Source: Rhodocyclaceae bacterium (GTDB lineage: Bacteria; Pseudomonadota; Gammaproteobacteria; Burkholderiales; Rhodocyclaceae). From it: a stretch of DNA of 64,000 bases. Below, piece by piece: positions 25,448 through 32,973 of this stretch (positions are counted from its first letter, which is position 1; the number at the start of each line of letters is the position of its first letter). The position numbers and the translations under genes were made by a program. The DNA lies in assembly GCA_030681195.1 (NCBI GenBank), contig JAUXXJ010000008.1:124001-188000 (forward strand). The letters are read 5' to 3'. The notes beneath the pieces are model-generated. The model saw only the letters and a program-made list of their open reading frames with translations. It was not told where the DNA came from and did not search any database.

Positions 25448-26002
25448 ATGAGTTTGCTTGCATTGCGCTTGGATTGGCCGGGCGTCCGGCTGGGCTGGGC
25501 GTTGGGGGCAAGCCTCGTCCTTCACCTTTTCGTGCTGGCGCCGGTCGGATGGTGGGCCTCGGTGCCACCGCCGCCCCAGCCGGCGCCCTTGAGGGTGCAA
25601 CTGCCGAAGCCAGAACTGGCACCGGCGCTTGCCCTAACGACGGTAGTGGATGAGGAGGCAGTAGAGCCTGTGCCGATAACCGCTGCCCCTGCCGTCCCGC
25701 CAGCGCCGACTTTTTCGGTGCAGAAGCCCAAACCGCTGCGTGGCAAGGCCTTGGCAACCGCCATGGCGGCCTTGAGTCAGGAGGAGTTCTACCCGCGTGA
25801 AGCGATCAAACTCGGGCTGGAAGGGAAGGTAATCCTGCTGTTGCATCTCGATTCGGCAGGCCAAGTGCAGGCCGCAGAGGTGGCCTCAAGTTCCGGCCAT
25901 GCCTTGCTCGACGCGGCTGCCGTGCAGGCGGCGGGCAGGATTTCGGCGATTACTGGAAACGCGCGCCAAGTGTTGTTGCCTGTTGACTTCCGACTCGACT
26001 GA
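25448..26002 (+). CDS. TonB-family energy transducer-like protein
   Basis: The product has 184 residues. One N-terminal membrane segment (LGWALGASLVLHLFVLAPVGWW) is followed by a proline-rich periplasmic linker. The C-terminal TonB fold includes YPREAIKLGLEGKVILLLHL and SSSGHALLDAAAVQAA. No ExbB/ExbD genes are adjacent, so it may be a specialised or orphan TonB. One copy of the interspersed repeat falls inside the linker, which tolerates insertions. Confidence 0.85.
   Translation: MSLLALRLDWPGVRLGWALGASLVLHLFVLAPVGWWASVPPPPQPAPLRVQLPKPELAPALALTTVVDEEAVEPVPITAAPAVPPAPTFSVQKPKPLRGKALATAMAALSQEEFYPREAIKLGLEGKVILLLHLDSAGQVQAAEVASSSGHALLDAAAVQAAGRISAITGNARQVLLPVDFRLD
25691..25715 (+). repeat. Interspersed repeat copy C (inside the tonB-like gene)
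   Basis: GCCGTCCCGCCAGCGCCGAC then TTTTT. Read as AVPPAPTF, a different frame from copies A and F. Confidence 0.6.
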
Positions 26003-26003
26003 C

Positions 26004-26345
26004 ATGATCGAAATTCACCTGCAGGCTGATGCACCCGAGAAGCCTGCCGTGGGCGCGCTGTGCAACGGCTGTGGGGTATGCTGCAGTTTCACGCCTTGCC
26101 CTTTGAGCCGTTTGTTGCTGCAACACCGCGTGGGAAGCTGCCCGGCCCTGTTGTGGCAGGCAATGGAGCAGCGTTATGGTTGTGGTCTGGTGATTCGCCC
26201 TGAGGATTATCTGGCTTGGCTGCCGCAAGGGCTATCTGGACTGGCAAGGCTTTTTGCCAAGCGCTGGATCGCGGCAGGTATTGGTTGCGATTGCGATGCC
26301 GAACCTGAAGTATCATCGGCCGTGAGTAAGGAGATCGAGCGATGA
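26004..26345 (+). CDS. Cysteine-cluster protein
   Basis: The product has 113 residues with a cysteine-dense N-terminal motif (CNGCGVCCSFTPC), a further Cys in SCPALLW and CGL, and a CDCDAE motif near the end. This resembles the YkgJ-type cysteine cluster that may bind zinc or an Fe-S centre. Its stop overlaps the STAS gene start (ATGA), implying coupled translation. Confidence 0.7.
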   Translation: MIEIHLQADAPEKPAVGALCNGCGVCCSFTPCPLSRLLLQHRVGSCPALLWQAMEQRYGCGLVIRPEDYLAWLPQGLSGLARLFAKRWIAAGIGCDCDAEPEVSSAVSKEIER

Positions 26346-26656
26346 GCGACAATTTGATGATTACTGTCCAAGAGGGCACCACCAGCACCCGAATTACCAT
26401 ATCCGGGCGACTTGACTTGCTGAGTGCCGAGAAGCTGCGCAAGGCGGTGCGCGGTTGCATGCGCCACACGGCGCGCGAGGTGGTCCTCGAAATGCGCGAT
26501 CTGACCTATCTCGACAGCATGGCGATGGGAGCGATTCTTTCCTGCCGCACGCTACTCGAAAATGAAGGCAAGAAACTGGTGCTGGCGGGCCCGCAAGGGA
26601 TGGTTATGGATGCCCTGCGCATTGCCAACTTCCATAAGTTGTTCGAGATTCGCTAA
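26342..26656 (+). CDS. STAS-domain anti-sigma-factor antagonist-like protein
   Basis: The product has 104 residues, a single STAS domain. RITISGRLDLLSAEKL is the N-terminal strand-helix. TYLDSMAMGAILSCRTL carries the Ser normally phosphorylated by an RsbW-type kinase (Ser within YLDS). No kinase or phosphatase partner is adjacent. It may act in a partner-switching or exopolysaccharide-control pathway. Confidence 0.88.
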   Translation: MSDNLMITVQEGTTSTRITISGRLDLLSAEKLRKAVRGCMRHTAREVVLEMRDLTYLDSMAMGAILSCRTLLENEGKKLVLAGPQGMVMDALRIANFHKLFEIR

Positions 26657-26662
26657 ACCCCT

Positions 26663-27091
26663 TTAGCAGGCCATGCAGCTCTCAGTCGGCAGTTTGCGCG
26701 CCAGCCAGCCGGGACCAGCACGGCTGCCGGCCATCCCTTCCTTGACGTTGTAAACCTGCGTGAAGCCTTGCCCCTGCAGGAAGCGTTGTACCTGCGTGGT
26801 GCGGTTGCCAGTGCGACAGATCAAGGCAATGGGGGCCGTCTTGTCACCGCCGACTTTTGCCTGCACCTCGTTGAGAAAGCCGGCGGCTCCTTGCGGATGG
26901 ATCATGTTGATGAGTGCCGCACCGGGGGCGACGCCGGTCTGCTTCCACTCGGGCGGCGTGCGGATGTCGATCAGGGTGAGCTTGCCATTTTTGACGGCTT
27001 CGTGGGCTTCTGCGGCGTTGATGTCCTGGGCAAGGGCCGGCAGGCTGGTCGTGGCTAGCAGAATCAAGAGGATGCGGAGATGGTGCGTCAT
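26663..27091 (-). CDS. Periplasmic rhodanese-like protein
   Basis: The product has 142 residues from MTHHLRILLILLATTSLPAL, a signal peptide cleaved after ALA. The rhodanese fold shows LIDIRTPPEWKQTG and the active loop ICRTGNRTTQ with the catalytic Cys. A C-terminal CMAC motif could be redox-active. Sulfurtransferases of this kind handle sulfane sulfur or thiols in the periplasm. A diverged copy of the interspersed repeat overlaps the coding region (26835-26860). Confidence 0.9.
   Translation of the reverse strand: MTHHLRILLILLATTSLPALAQDINAAEAHEAVKNGKLTLIDIRTPPEWKQTGVAPGAALINMIHPQGAAGFLNEVQAKVGGDKTAPIALICRTGNRTTQVQRFLQGQGFTQVYNVKEGMAGSRAGPGWLARKLPTESCMAC
26835..26860 (+). repeat. Interspersed repeat copy H, diverged (inside the rhodanese gene)
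   Basis: GCCGTC then a diverged middle and CCGCCGACTTTTGC. Lies antisense in the leftward rhodanese gene. The most degenerate copy. Confidence 0.4.
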
Positions 27092-27207
27092 AGGGATTTC
27101 CTTCGTTGTGATAGCTGTTTCAGCGTAGGGTGGATAATACAAAAAGAATAGAGGGTTTTTGGTAGGCGCCTGGAGCAACAGGCGCCCGCGTGACTGATTG
27201 GAACGAC

Positions 27208-27624
27208 ATGACAAGTAATACCCTGCGTGCTCATCTGGACTTCTCTTTCAAGGGCGAAGACTACCTGCTCGATACCACCGTTGATCTCGATCATTGTCTG
27301 GCGGCGTCGGGTGAGATGCCGAACTTCCATCACCTGCTTGCTCGGGCTGGCAATATCGACACCTATTCCTATCTCTACGAGGTGCTGGCCTCGTACGACA
27401 TTGCTTTTGATCAAGCCACCGGCCTGGCCGAGGCCTGCTGCAGCGACGGGATGTTTGACTGGCACGGTTTCGTACAGCAGGCAAGCGACCAACGTGATCT
27501 GCAGGCCGTGCGCGCGCTGGCTGTGCAGACCATGGAGATGAACGAGTTTGATGCGCGCCCGGAACTCCGTGCCGCGCTGCTGGCGGCATATCGAGCCGGC
27601 AAGACTGCACCAAGGGGAGCGTGA
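27208..27624 (+). CDS. Hypothetical protein
   Basis: The product has 138 residues from MTSNTLRAHLDFSF. It contains YLLDTTVDLDHCLAAS, an HHLLARAGNIDTYSYLYEVL helix pair, and an acidic helical end. No signal peptide or known motif. Divergent from the rhodanese and convergent with cbbR. Likely a cytoplasmic protein conserved in related bacteria, but I do not recognise the family. Confidence 0.65.
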   Translation: MTSNTLRAHLDFSFKGEDYLLDTTVDLDHCLAASGEMPNFHHLLARAGNIDTYSYLYEVLASYDIAFDQATGLAEACCSDGMFDWHGFVQQASDQRDLQAVRALAVQTMEMNEFDARPELRAALLAAYRAGKTAPRGA

Positions 27625-27626
27625 AT

Positions 27627-27642
27627 CCGGCGGCAGCGCCGG
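27627..27642. terminator. Hairpin between convergent genes
   Basis: A perfect 6-bp stem CCGGCG/CGCCGG with a 4-base loop GCAG lies in the 30-base gap between the convergent genes. No T-tract follows in either direction, so a role as a terminator is only probable. Confidence 0.4.
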
Positions 27643-27654
27643 CTGCGCTGTCGC

Positions 27655-28545
27655 TCAGCCTGCTTTGCGTTCCAGTAAATGCTCAAGGAATGCTTCCGCG
27701 ACAGCGGACAAGTGTTTGCCGGCCGGATAAGCGACATACCATTTGCGCCGCAGGGGAAACCCGGTGACATTGAGCGGTTGGAGCAAGCCATCCGTGCCAT
27801 CGAGGGCAAGCGCGTGTTGTGACAGCACGGAAACCCCCAGCCCTCCGGCGATGGCCTGTTTGATCGCCTCGTTGCTGCCAAGCTCCATGCGCACCTTGAA
27901 CGACAATTGATGCTCGGCGAAAAAGCGCTCGGTTGCCAGGCGGGTACCCGAGCCAGGTTCGCGCACGATGAAGGGTTCCTCGACGATTCGGGGCAGCGAA
28001 ATTAGCTTGTGCTGGGCCAGCGCATGATCGTTGCGAGCAATGACCACCAGCGGATTGTTGGCGATGGGAGTGGCCACGACATCCATTCCCTCGGGAGGGG
28101 CGCCGAGTATTGCGATGTCGTCCTCGTTGTTGGCGACGCGTGCCAGTACCTGTTCCCGGTTGGTGACGATCAGCGATGCCTCGATTCCGGGGTATTTGAC
28201 GCAAAACTCGCCCAGTAGGCGTGGGATCAGGTACTTGGCGGTGGTGACCATGGCGACGCGCAAACGCCCGCGTTTCAAGCCCTGCATGTCGGCCAGACGC
28301 ATTTCCAGTCGATCCAGCGCGCCGATTGTCTCGCGACTGGTGGCGAGCACTTCGTGACCGACAGCGGTCAGGTGAAGTTGCTTCCCGGTGCGCTCAAGCA
28401 GCGGAAGTCCGATGACTTCCTCAAGTTGCTTGATCTGCGCGAAGACCGCCGGTTGCGTCAGGTGCAGTTCTTCCGCCGCCCGCGTGTAGGAGAGATGGCG
28501 GGCGACGGCGTCGAAGATTTGTAGTTGCCTCAGACTGTAGCGCAC
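27655..28545 (-). CDS. cbbR: CbbR, LysR-type regulator of the CO2-fixation genes
   Basis: The product has 296 residues. The winged HTH is at the N-terminus (LRQLQIFDAVARHLSYTRAA, LTQPAVFAQIKQLEEVIG). The effector domain has IPRLLGEFCVKYPGIEASL and the recurring CbbR features GMDVVATPIANNPLVVIA and EPGSGTR. It is transcribed divergently from the SulP-cbbLS-cso operon with a 200-bp control region between. Known CbbR proteins activate cbb genes and respond to metabolites such as RuBP or NADPH. Confidence 0.92.
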   Translation of the reverse strand: MRYSLRQLQIFDAVARHLSYTRAAEELHLTQPAVFAQIKQLEEVIGLPLLERTGKQLHLTAVGHEVLATSRETIGALDRLEMRLADMQGLKRGRLRVAMVTTAKYLIPRLLGEFCVKYPGIEASLIVTNREQVLARVANNEDDIAILGAPPEGMDVVATPIANNPLVVIARNDHALAQHKLISLPRIVEEPFIVREPGSGTRLATERFFAEHQLSFKVRMELGSNEAIKQAIAGGLGVSVLSQHALALDGTDGLLQPLNVTGFPLRRKWYVAYPAGKHLSAVAEAFLEHLLERKAG

Positions 28546-28745
28546 GATTCAGGAATACATCAGGATTTATAGAAGTTCGAAGAATAGACCATTTTGCTTA
28601 TTCTTGGGTTGCGCCGCCTTCTATTCATTAAAGTCTATTGAAGGAATAAGATGAATTCATTTTTGGTTATGAATTGAATCGCAGATACTGACGCCCGAAT
28701 GGTCGCTGACAGATGCTTGCGGCTGGTTCTTTTCGGGAGGATTCC
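28546..28745. promoter_or_regulatory. cbbR-sulP divergent control region with candidate CbbR sites
   Basis: The 200-bp gap holds ATTCAT at 28623, a 10-bp palindrome ATGAATTCAT at 28651-28660 and another ATGAATT at 28669, spaced 18 bp. A CTTATTC/GAATAAG inverted pair spans about 28597-28650. LysR-type factors bind such T-N11-A dyads. The region is A/T-rich compared with flanking genes. Confidence 0.55.
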
Positions 28746-30995
28746 ATGCAGAAGCTGGAAAAGCCGCAAGGTGGGTTGGGTGGGCTCAAGTATTGGCGTT
28801 ACGATTTGCCGGCCGGGCTGCAGGTGGCTTTGCTGTGGCTGCCGTTTTCGCTGGGCGTGGCGCTGGCCTCGGGTGCGCCGGCGATTGCTGGCCTGATCTC
28901 GGCCATTGTCGCCGGTCTGCTTTACCCGTTTCTGGGGGGGTCGCATGTCACCGTCAGCGGGCCGGCGGCAGCGCTGGCGCCGGTGCTGCTGTGGGGCATG
29001 CTGCTGCTGGGCAACGGCGATCTGGCCACCGGCTATCCGCTGGTGCTGGTGGCCATCGTCCTCACCGGCGTGTTGCAACTGGTCCTAAGTTTCGTCCGTG
29101 CCGGGCAATATGCGTCGATGTTGCCGGCCACCGTGGTGGAGGCGATGCTGGCCTCGATCGGCATCATGATCATCCTGCGCCAGATTCCGGCACTGGTTGG
29201 CGCGCCGGCGATTCCCTCCCAGTCGGTTCTGGCCTCGCTGGCCAATCTGCCGCAGCAACTGGGGCAGGCTCAACTTCTGGTGGCAGCAGTCGGCCTGGCC
29301 AGTCTCGCGCTGATGTTTGCCTTGCGCAAGAAGAAAAGCGGCTGGTGGCGCTGGCTGCCGGCGGCGATTGTCGTTGCGGGGTTTGGCATCCTGGCTGGGC
29401 TGGTCGTCGATTTCGATGCGGCGCTGCGGATCTCCATGCCCGAATCGGTCAAAGATGGATTTCATCTGCCGGCCTTTGCCGTCATTATCACCAGCCCCGA
29501 CCTTTGGCTGACGATGGCGCTGGTGGTATTCACCTTCACCATGATCGATGGTGTCGAGTCGGTGGCGAGCGTCAAGGCGGTCGACAAGATTGATCCCTGG
29601 CATCGCAAATCCGACGCCAACAAGACGCTGCGTGCCATGGGCGTATGCAATCTGACCTCGGGCATGATCGGGGGGCTGACGGTGATTCCCAATGCCGTGC
29701 CCAGCCGCGCCAATATTGATGCCGGCGCACGCACGCTGTGGTCGAATCTCTACAGCGGACTGTTCCTGCTGCTGTTCGTGCTGGTGCTGCCCGATCTGCT
29801 GATACGCATTCCACTCGCAGCGATTGCCGCCATCCTGATCTACATCGGCTGGCGCCTGTGCGAGCCGGCCCTGTTCGTGCGCATGCTGTCGATCGGCTTT
29901 GATCGTTTCGTGGTGTTCGTCGGCACGGTGGTCGCGATCCTGCTCACCGACCTGCTGCTGGGCATGCTGATCGGCGTGGCCATCGAACTGTCGCTGCTGC
30001 TTTACCTCCTGATGCCCTCGCTGCGTTATGTGCTGACCGGGCGCCTCGATCCGCGTGCTGCGCTGACGCTGTTGTGGACCAACTTTTCCGGTCTGTTCAA
30101 GAGCCCGGTGATCAAGCACCGCAGCGAAGTGCGCGAGGGCCAAACCTGGCATGTGCTGACGATGGGGTCGCTGGTGGGCTTCAATCTGCTGCAGCTCGAA
30201 AAGCAGCTGGCGCGTCTGCCTGAAACGGAAGGGGTGTTGCTGCGCTTTACCGAGTCGGCACGCATCATCGACCATACGGCCGTCGAGTTTTTGCAGCACA
30301 TCGAGGAAGAAGCGGCGGCAGCGGGGCGTTGCTTCGTCATCGAGGGAACCGACAACTTTCAGACCTTCTCGGTCCATCCGCTGGCCTCGCGCATGCAGGA
30401 GGCCCAATTCGCCAAGAAGCGCGCCGAGCTCGATGAGCGCGCACAGAGGCTTGCCGCGCTGGCCGTTCGCCTCGGTCTGGAGTTTGCCCCGGCCACGAAG
30501 GCGACCATCAACCGCAACGATTTCGTTTATCTCCAGCGCGGCGATCAGCGCGAGGAGTGCAACGTGATTGCCGGTCCCTGGGCCGGCGGGCATATCCGCT
30601 TGTTTGATTACAGCCATGCCTCGGCCCCGGATTACCACTTGGCGCATCGCCATACGCTGATGATCTTTTCCTGGCCGGCAGCCGTGAATTCCCCGGATTT
30701 CGTGATCACGCCGGGTCACTACCTCGAACGTTACCTGACGCATTTGAGCGAGATCGCAGCGGCCGACGTGCCAGGCTTGCCGGTCGGTTACCGGCTCTAC
30801 AGCGTTGCGGGTGCGGATCTGCGGGAGGCCCTGCCGGAGCGGTTGCTGAATGGTCTGGCGACCCTCGGCCCGCTGTACTTCGAGTTGCGCGGCGGTATCG
30901 CGGTGGTATTCCGTCCGCAGTGTGCCCTGGAGGGGGAGGCCGAAATCGAAAAGTTCGCCGCCTGGGCAACGCATTTGATCGATACACGTAACTAA
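28746..30995 (+). CDS. SulP-family transporter (probable bicarbonate uptake) with extra C-terminal domain
   Basis: The product has 749 residues from MQKLEKPQ, with GGGAGG just upstream. The first ~440 form the SulP membrane core (LPAGLQVALLWLPFSLGVAL, AGLISAIVAGLLYPFLGGS, TFTMIDGVESVASVKAVDKI). A STAS domain follows near 455-560 (RIIDHTAVEFLQHIEEEA). The last ~160 residues are an additional soluble domain with several histidines (YHLAHRHTLMIFSW) that I do not recognise; it is not an obvious carbonic anhydrase. Position between cbbR and cbbL argues for bicarbonate supply to the carboxysome rather than sulfate transport. Confidence 0.85.
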   Translation: MQKLEKPQGGLGGLKYWRYDLPAGLQVALLWLPFSLGVALASGAPAIAGLISAIVAGLLYPFLGGSHVTVSGPAAALAPVLLWGMLLLGNGDLATGYPLVLVAIVLTGVLQLVLSFVRAGQYASMLPATVVEAMLASIGIMIILRQIPALVGAPAIPSQSVLASLANLPQQLGQAQLLVAAVGLASLALMFALRKKKSGWWRWLPAAIVVAGFGILAGLVVDFDAALRISMPESVKDGFHLPAFAVIITSPDLWLTMALVVFTFTMIDGVESVASVKAVDKIDPWHRKSDANKTLRAMGVCNLTSGMIGGLTVIPNAVPSRANIDAGARTLWSNLYSGLFLLLFVLVLPDLLIRIPLAAIAAILIYIGWRLCEPALFVRMLSIGFDRFVVFVGTVVAILLTDLLLGMLIGVAIELSLLLYLLMPSLRYVLTGRLDPRAALTLLWTNFSGLFKSPVIKHRSEVREGQTWHVLTMGSLVGFNLLQLEKQLARLPETEGVLLRFTESARIIDHTAVEFLQHIEEEAAAAGRCFVIEGTDNFQTFSVHPLASRMQEAQFAKKRAELDERAQRLAALAVRLGLEFAPATKATINRNDFVYLQRGDQREECNVIAGPWAGGHIRLFDYSHASAPDYHLAHRHTLMIFSWPAAVNSPDFVITPGHYLERYLTHLSEIAAADVPGLPVGYRLYSVAGADLREALPERLLNGLATLGPLYFELRGGIAVVFRPQCALEGEAEIEKFAAWATHLIDTRN

Positions 30996-31112
30996 AAAAT
31001 AGTTATAGAAGAACTAAAAAGTATTCAGTTTAATTTAGTCAAAGGCTTGCGCATACTTCGAACAGTCCCGTGCTTCTCGGGTACGTTTTCCAAACATAAA
31101 TAGGAGACAGGA
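30990..31112 (+). promoter_or_regulatory. Leader region of cbbL with AACTA repeats
   Basis: A 15-base dyad AACTA-AAAAA-TAGTT (30990-31004) overlaps the SulP stop. AACTAAAAA recurs 22 bp downstream at 31012. The 117-base gap is A/T-rich and ends in an AGGAGA ribosome site. It could hold a separate operator or promoter for cbbLS, needed because RuBisCO is made in far larger amounts than the transporter. Confidence 0.45.
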
Positions 31113-32534
31113 ATGGCTGTTAAGACCTACAACGCTGGCGTGAAAGATTACCGCCATACCTACTGGATGCCTGAGTACACGCCGTTGGACACGGACCTTC
31201 TGGCGGTTTTCAAGATCACCCCGCAGCCCGGCGTGGACCGCGAGGAGGCAGCCGCTGCCGTGTGCGCCGAGTCCTCGACCGGTACCTGGACCACGGTGTG
31301 GACCGATCTGCTGACCGACATGGATTACTACAAGGGCCGCGCCTATCGTATCGAGGACGTGCCCGGTGACGATAGCTGCTTCTACGCCTTCATCGCCTAC
31401 CCGATCGACCTGTTCGAAGAGGGTTCGGTGGTCAACGTGTTCACTTCCCTGGTCGGCAACGTGTTCGGCTTTAAGGCCGTGCGCGCCCTGCGTCTGGAAG
31501 ACATCCGCTTCCCGATCGCCTACGTCAAGACCTGCGGCGGTCCTCCGCTGGGCATTCAGGTCGAGCGCGACATCATGAACAAGTATGGCCGTCCGATGCT
31601 CGGCTGCACCATCAAGCCGAAGCTGGGTCTGTCCGCCAAGAACTACGGTCGCGCCGTCTATGAGTGCCTGCGCGGCGGCCTCGATTTCACCAAGGACGAC
31701 GAGAACGTCAACAGCCAGCCCTTCATGCGCTGGCGTCAGCGTTTCGATTTCGTGCAGGAAGCCATCCTCAAGGCCGAAGCCGAAACCGGTGAGCGCAAGG
31801 GCCACTACCTGAACGTCACCGCCCCGACGCCGGAAGAGATGTACAAGCGTGCCGAGTACGCCAAGGAAATCGGTGCACCGATCATCATGCACGACTACAT
31901 CACCGGCGGCTTCTGTGCCAACACGGGTCTGGCCAACTGGTGTCGCGACAACGGCATGTTGTTGCACCTCCACCGCGCCATGCACGCCGTGGTTGACCGC
32001 AACCCGCACCACGGCATTCACTTCCGCGTCCTCACCAAGATTGCCCGCCTGTCCGGCGGCGACCACCTGCACACCGGCACCGTCGTCGGCAAGCTCGAAG
32101 GCGACCGTCAGTCGACTCTGGGCTGGATCGATCTGCTGCGCGAATCCTTCGTGCCGGAAGACCGCAGCCGGGGCATCTTCTTCGATCAGGACTGGGGCTC
32201 AATGCCCGGCGCCTTTGCCGTGGCTTCCGGTGGCATCCACGTCTGGCACATGCCGGCGCTGGTCACCATCTTCGGCGACGATTCGGTGCTGCAGTTTGGT
32301 GGTGGCACGCTCGGTCACCCTTGGGGTAACGCCGCCGGCGCTGCCGCCAACCGCGTCGCGCTGGAAGCCTGTGTGCAGGCCCGCAACGAAGGCCGCCAGT
32401 TGGAGAAGGAAGGCAAGGACATCCTCAGCGCCGCTGCCGCCCACTCGCCCGAACTCAAGATCGCCATGGAAACCTGGAAGGAAATCAAGTTCGAGTTCGA
32501 TACCGTCGACAAGCTGGACATCGCGAACAAGTAA
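31113..32534 (+). CDS. cbbL: RuBisCO large subunit, form IA
   Basis: The product has 473 residues. It carries the carbamylated-lysine motif [16 protein letters not shown] near 190-205, [16 protein letters not shown], the loop-6 region [11 protein letters not shown] and GGIHVWHMP. It starts [18 protein letters not shown] as in alpha-carboxysomal form IA enzymes. It fixes CO2 onto ribulose-1,5-bisphosphate inside the carboxysome. Codon use is strongly biased to C/G-ending codons, consistent with very high expression. Confidence 0.98.
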   Translation: MAVKTYNAGVKDYRHTYWMPEYTPLDTDLLAVFKITPQPGVDREEAAAAVCAESSTGTWTTVWTDLLTDMDYYKGRAYRIEDVPGDDSCFYAFIAYPIDLFEEGSVVNVFTSLVGNVFGFKAVRALRLEDIRFPIAYVKTCGGPPLGIQVERDIMNKYGRPMLGCTIKPKLGLSAKNYGRAVYECLRGGLDFTKDDENVNSQPFMRWRQRFDFVQEAILKAEAETGERKGHYLNVTAPTPEEMYKRAEYAKEIGAPIIMHDYITGGFCANTGLANWCRDNGMLLHLHRAMHAVVDRNPHHGIHFRVLTKIARLSGGDHLHTGTVVGKLEGDRQSTLGWIDLLRESFVPEDRSRGIFFDQDWGSMPGAFAVASGGIHVWHMPALVTIFGDDSVLQFGGGTLGHPWGNAAGAAANRVALEACVQARNEGRQLEKEGKDILSAAAAHSPELKIAMETWKEIKFEFDTVDKLDIANK

Positions 32535-32552
32535 ATAGAGAGGAAGACAGAC

Positions 32553-32879
32553 ATGGCCGTACAAGCTTACAAATCCACCAAGAAGTTCGAGACCTTCTCC
32601 TATCTGCCGCAGATGACGCCGGATCAGGTGCGTCGCCAGATCGCCTATGCCATCAGCCAGGGCTGGAACCCGTCGGTCGAGCACTCTGAAAAGGGCACCA
32701 CTGCACGCGTCAACTTCTGGTACATGTGGAAGTTGCCGATGTTCGGCGAGCAATCCATCGATACCGTGCTGGCCGAGCTCGAAGCCTGCCACCGCGAGTT
32801 CCCTGACCATATGGTGCGCTTCGTTGCCTATGACAACTATGCGCAAAGCCAGGGCATGGCGTTCGTCGTCTATCGCTGA
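32553..32879 (+). CDS. cbbS: RuBisCO small subunit, form IA
   Basis: The product has 108 residues; [20 protein letters not shown] and WNPSVEHSE are typical of form IA. It forms the L8S8 holoenzyme and, with CbbL, contributes to the binding site for CsoS2 N-repeats. It starts 18 bases after cbbL with a good ribosome site. A strong hairpin follows the stop. Confidence 0.97.
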   Translation: MAVQAYKSTKKFETFSYLPQMTPDQVRRQIAYAISQGWNPSVEHSEKGTTARVNFWYMWKLPMFGEQSIDTVLAELEACHREFPDHMVRFVAYDNYAQSQGMAFVVYR

Positions 32880-32886
32880 TGTGACG

Positions 32887-32906
32887 GGGAGGGGGTGACC
32901 CCTCCC
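32887..32906 (+). terminator. Strong GNRA-capped hairpin between cbbS and csoS2
   Basis: An 8-bp perfect G/C stem GGGAGGGG/CCCCTCCC is capped by GTGA, a GNRA tetraloop. Only a weak TTT follows. It probably protects the 3' end of an abundant cbbLS mRNA or partly terminates transcription, letting RuBisCO exceed shell protein levels. Confidence 0.7.
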
Positions 32907-32973
32907 AGCCTTTCTGCAGCAAACCAGCCCGAAGCGCAGGAGTGCTCCGGGGACACAATGATTGAGGTATGTG

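Noticed and set aside
29085-30974. 629-residue minus-strand frame
   Set aside because: Antisense shadow of the SulP gene caused by high GC; rich in His, Gln and Arg, no domains.
28746-30995. SulP C-terminus as a fused carbonic anhydrase
   Set aside because: No beta- or gamma-class zinc-binding pattern (Cys-x-Asp-x-Arg with His-x2-Cys) can be found in the last 160 residues.
31035-32072. 345-residue minus-strand frame over cbbL
   Set aside because: Antisense shadow of the strongly codon-biased cbbL gene.
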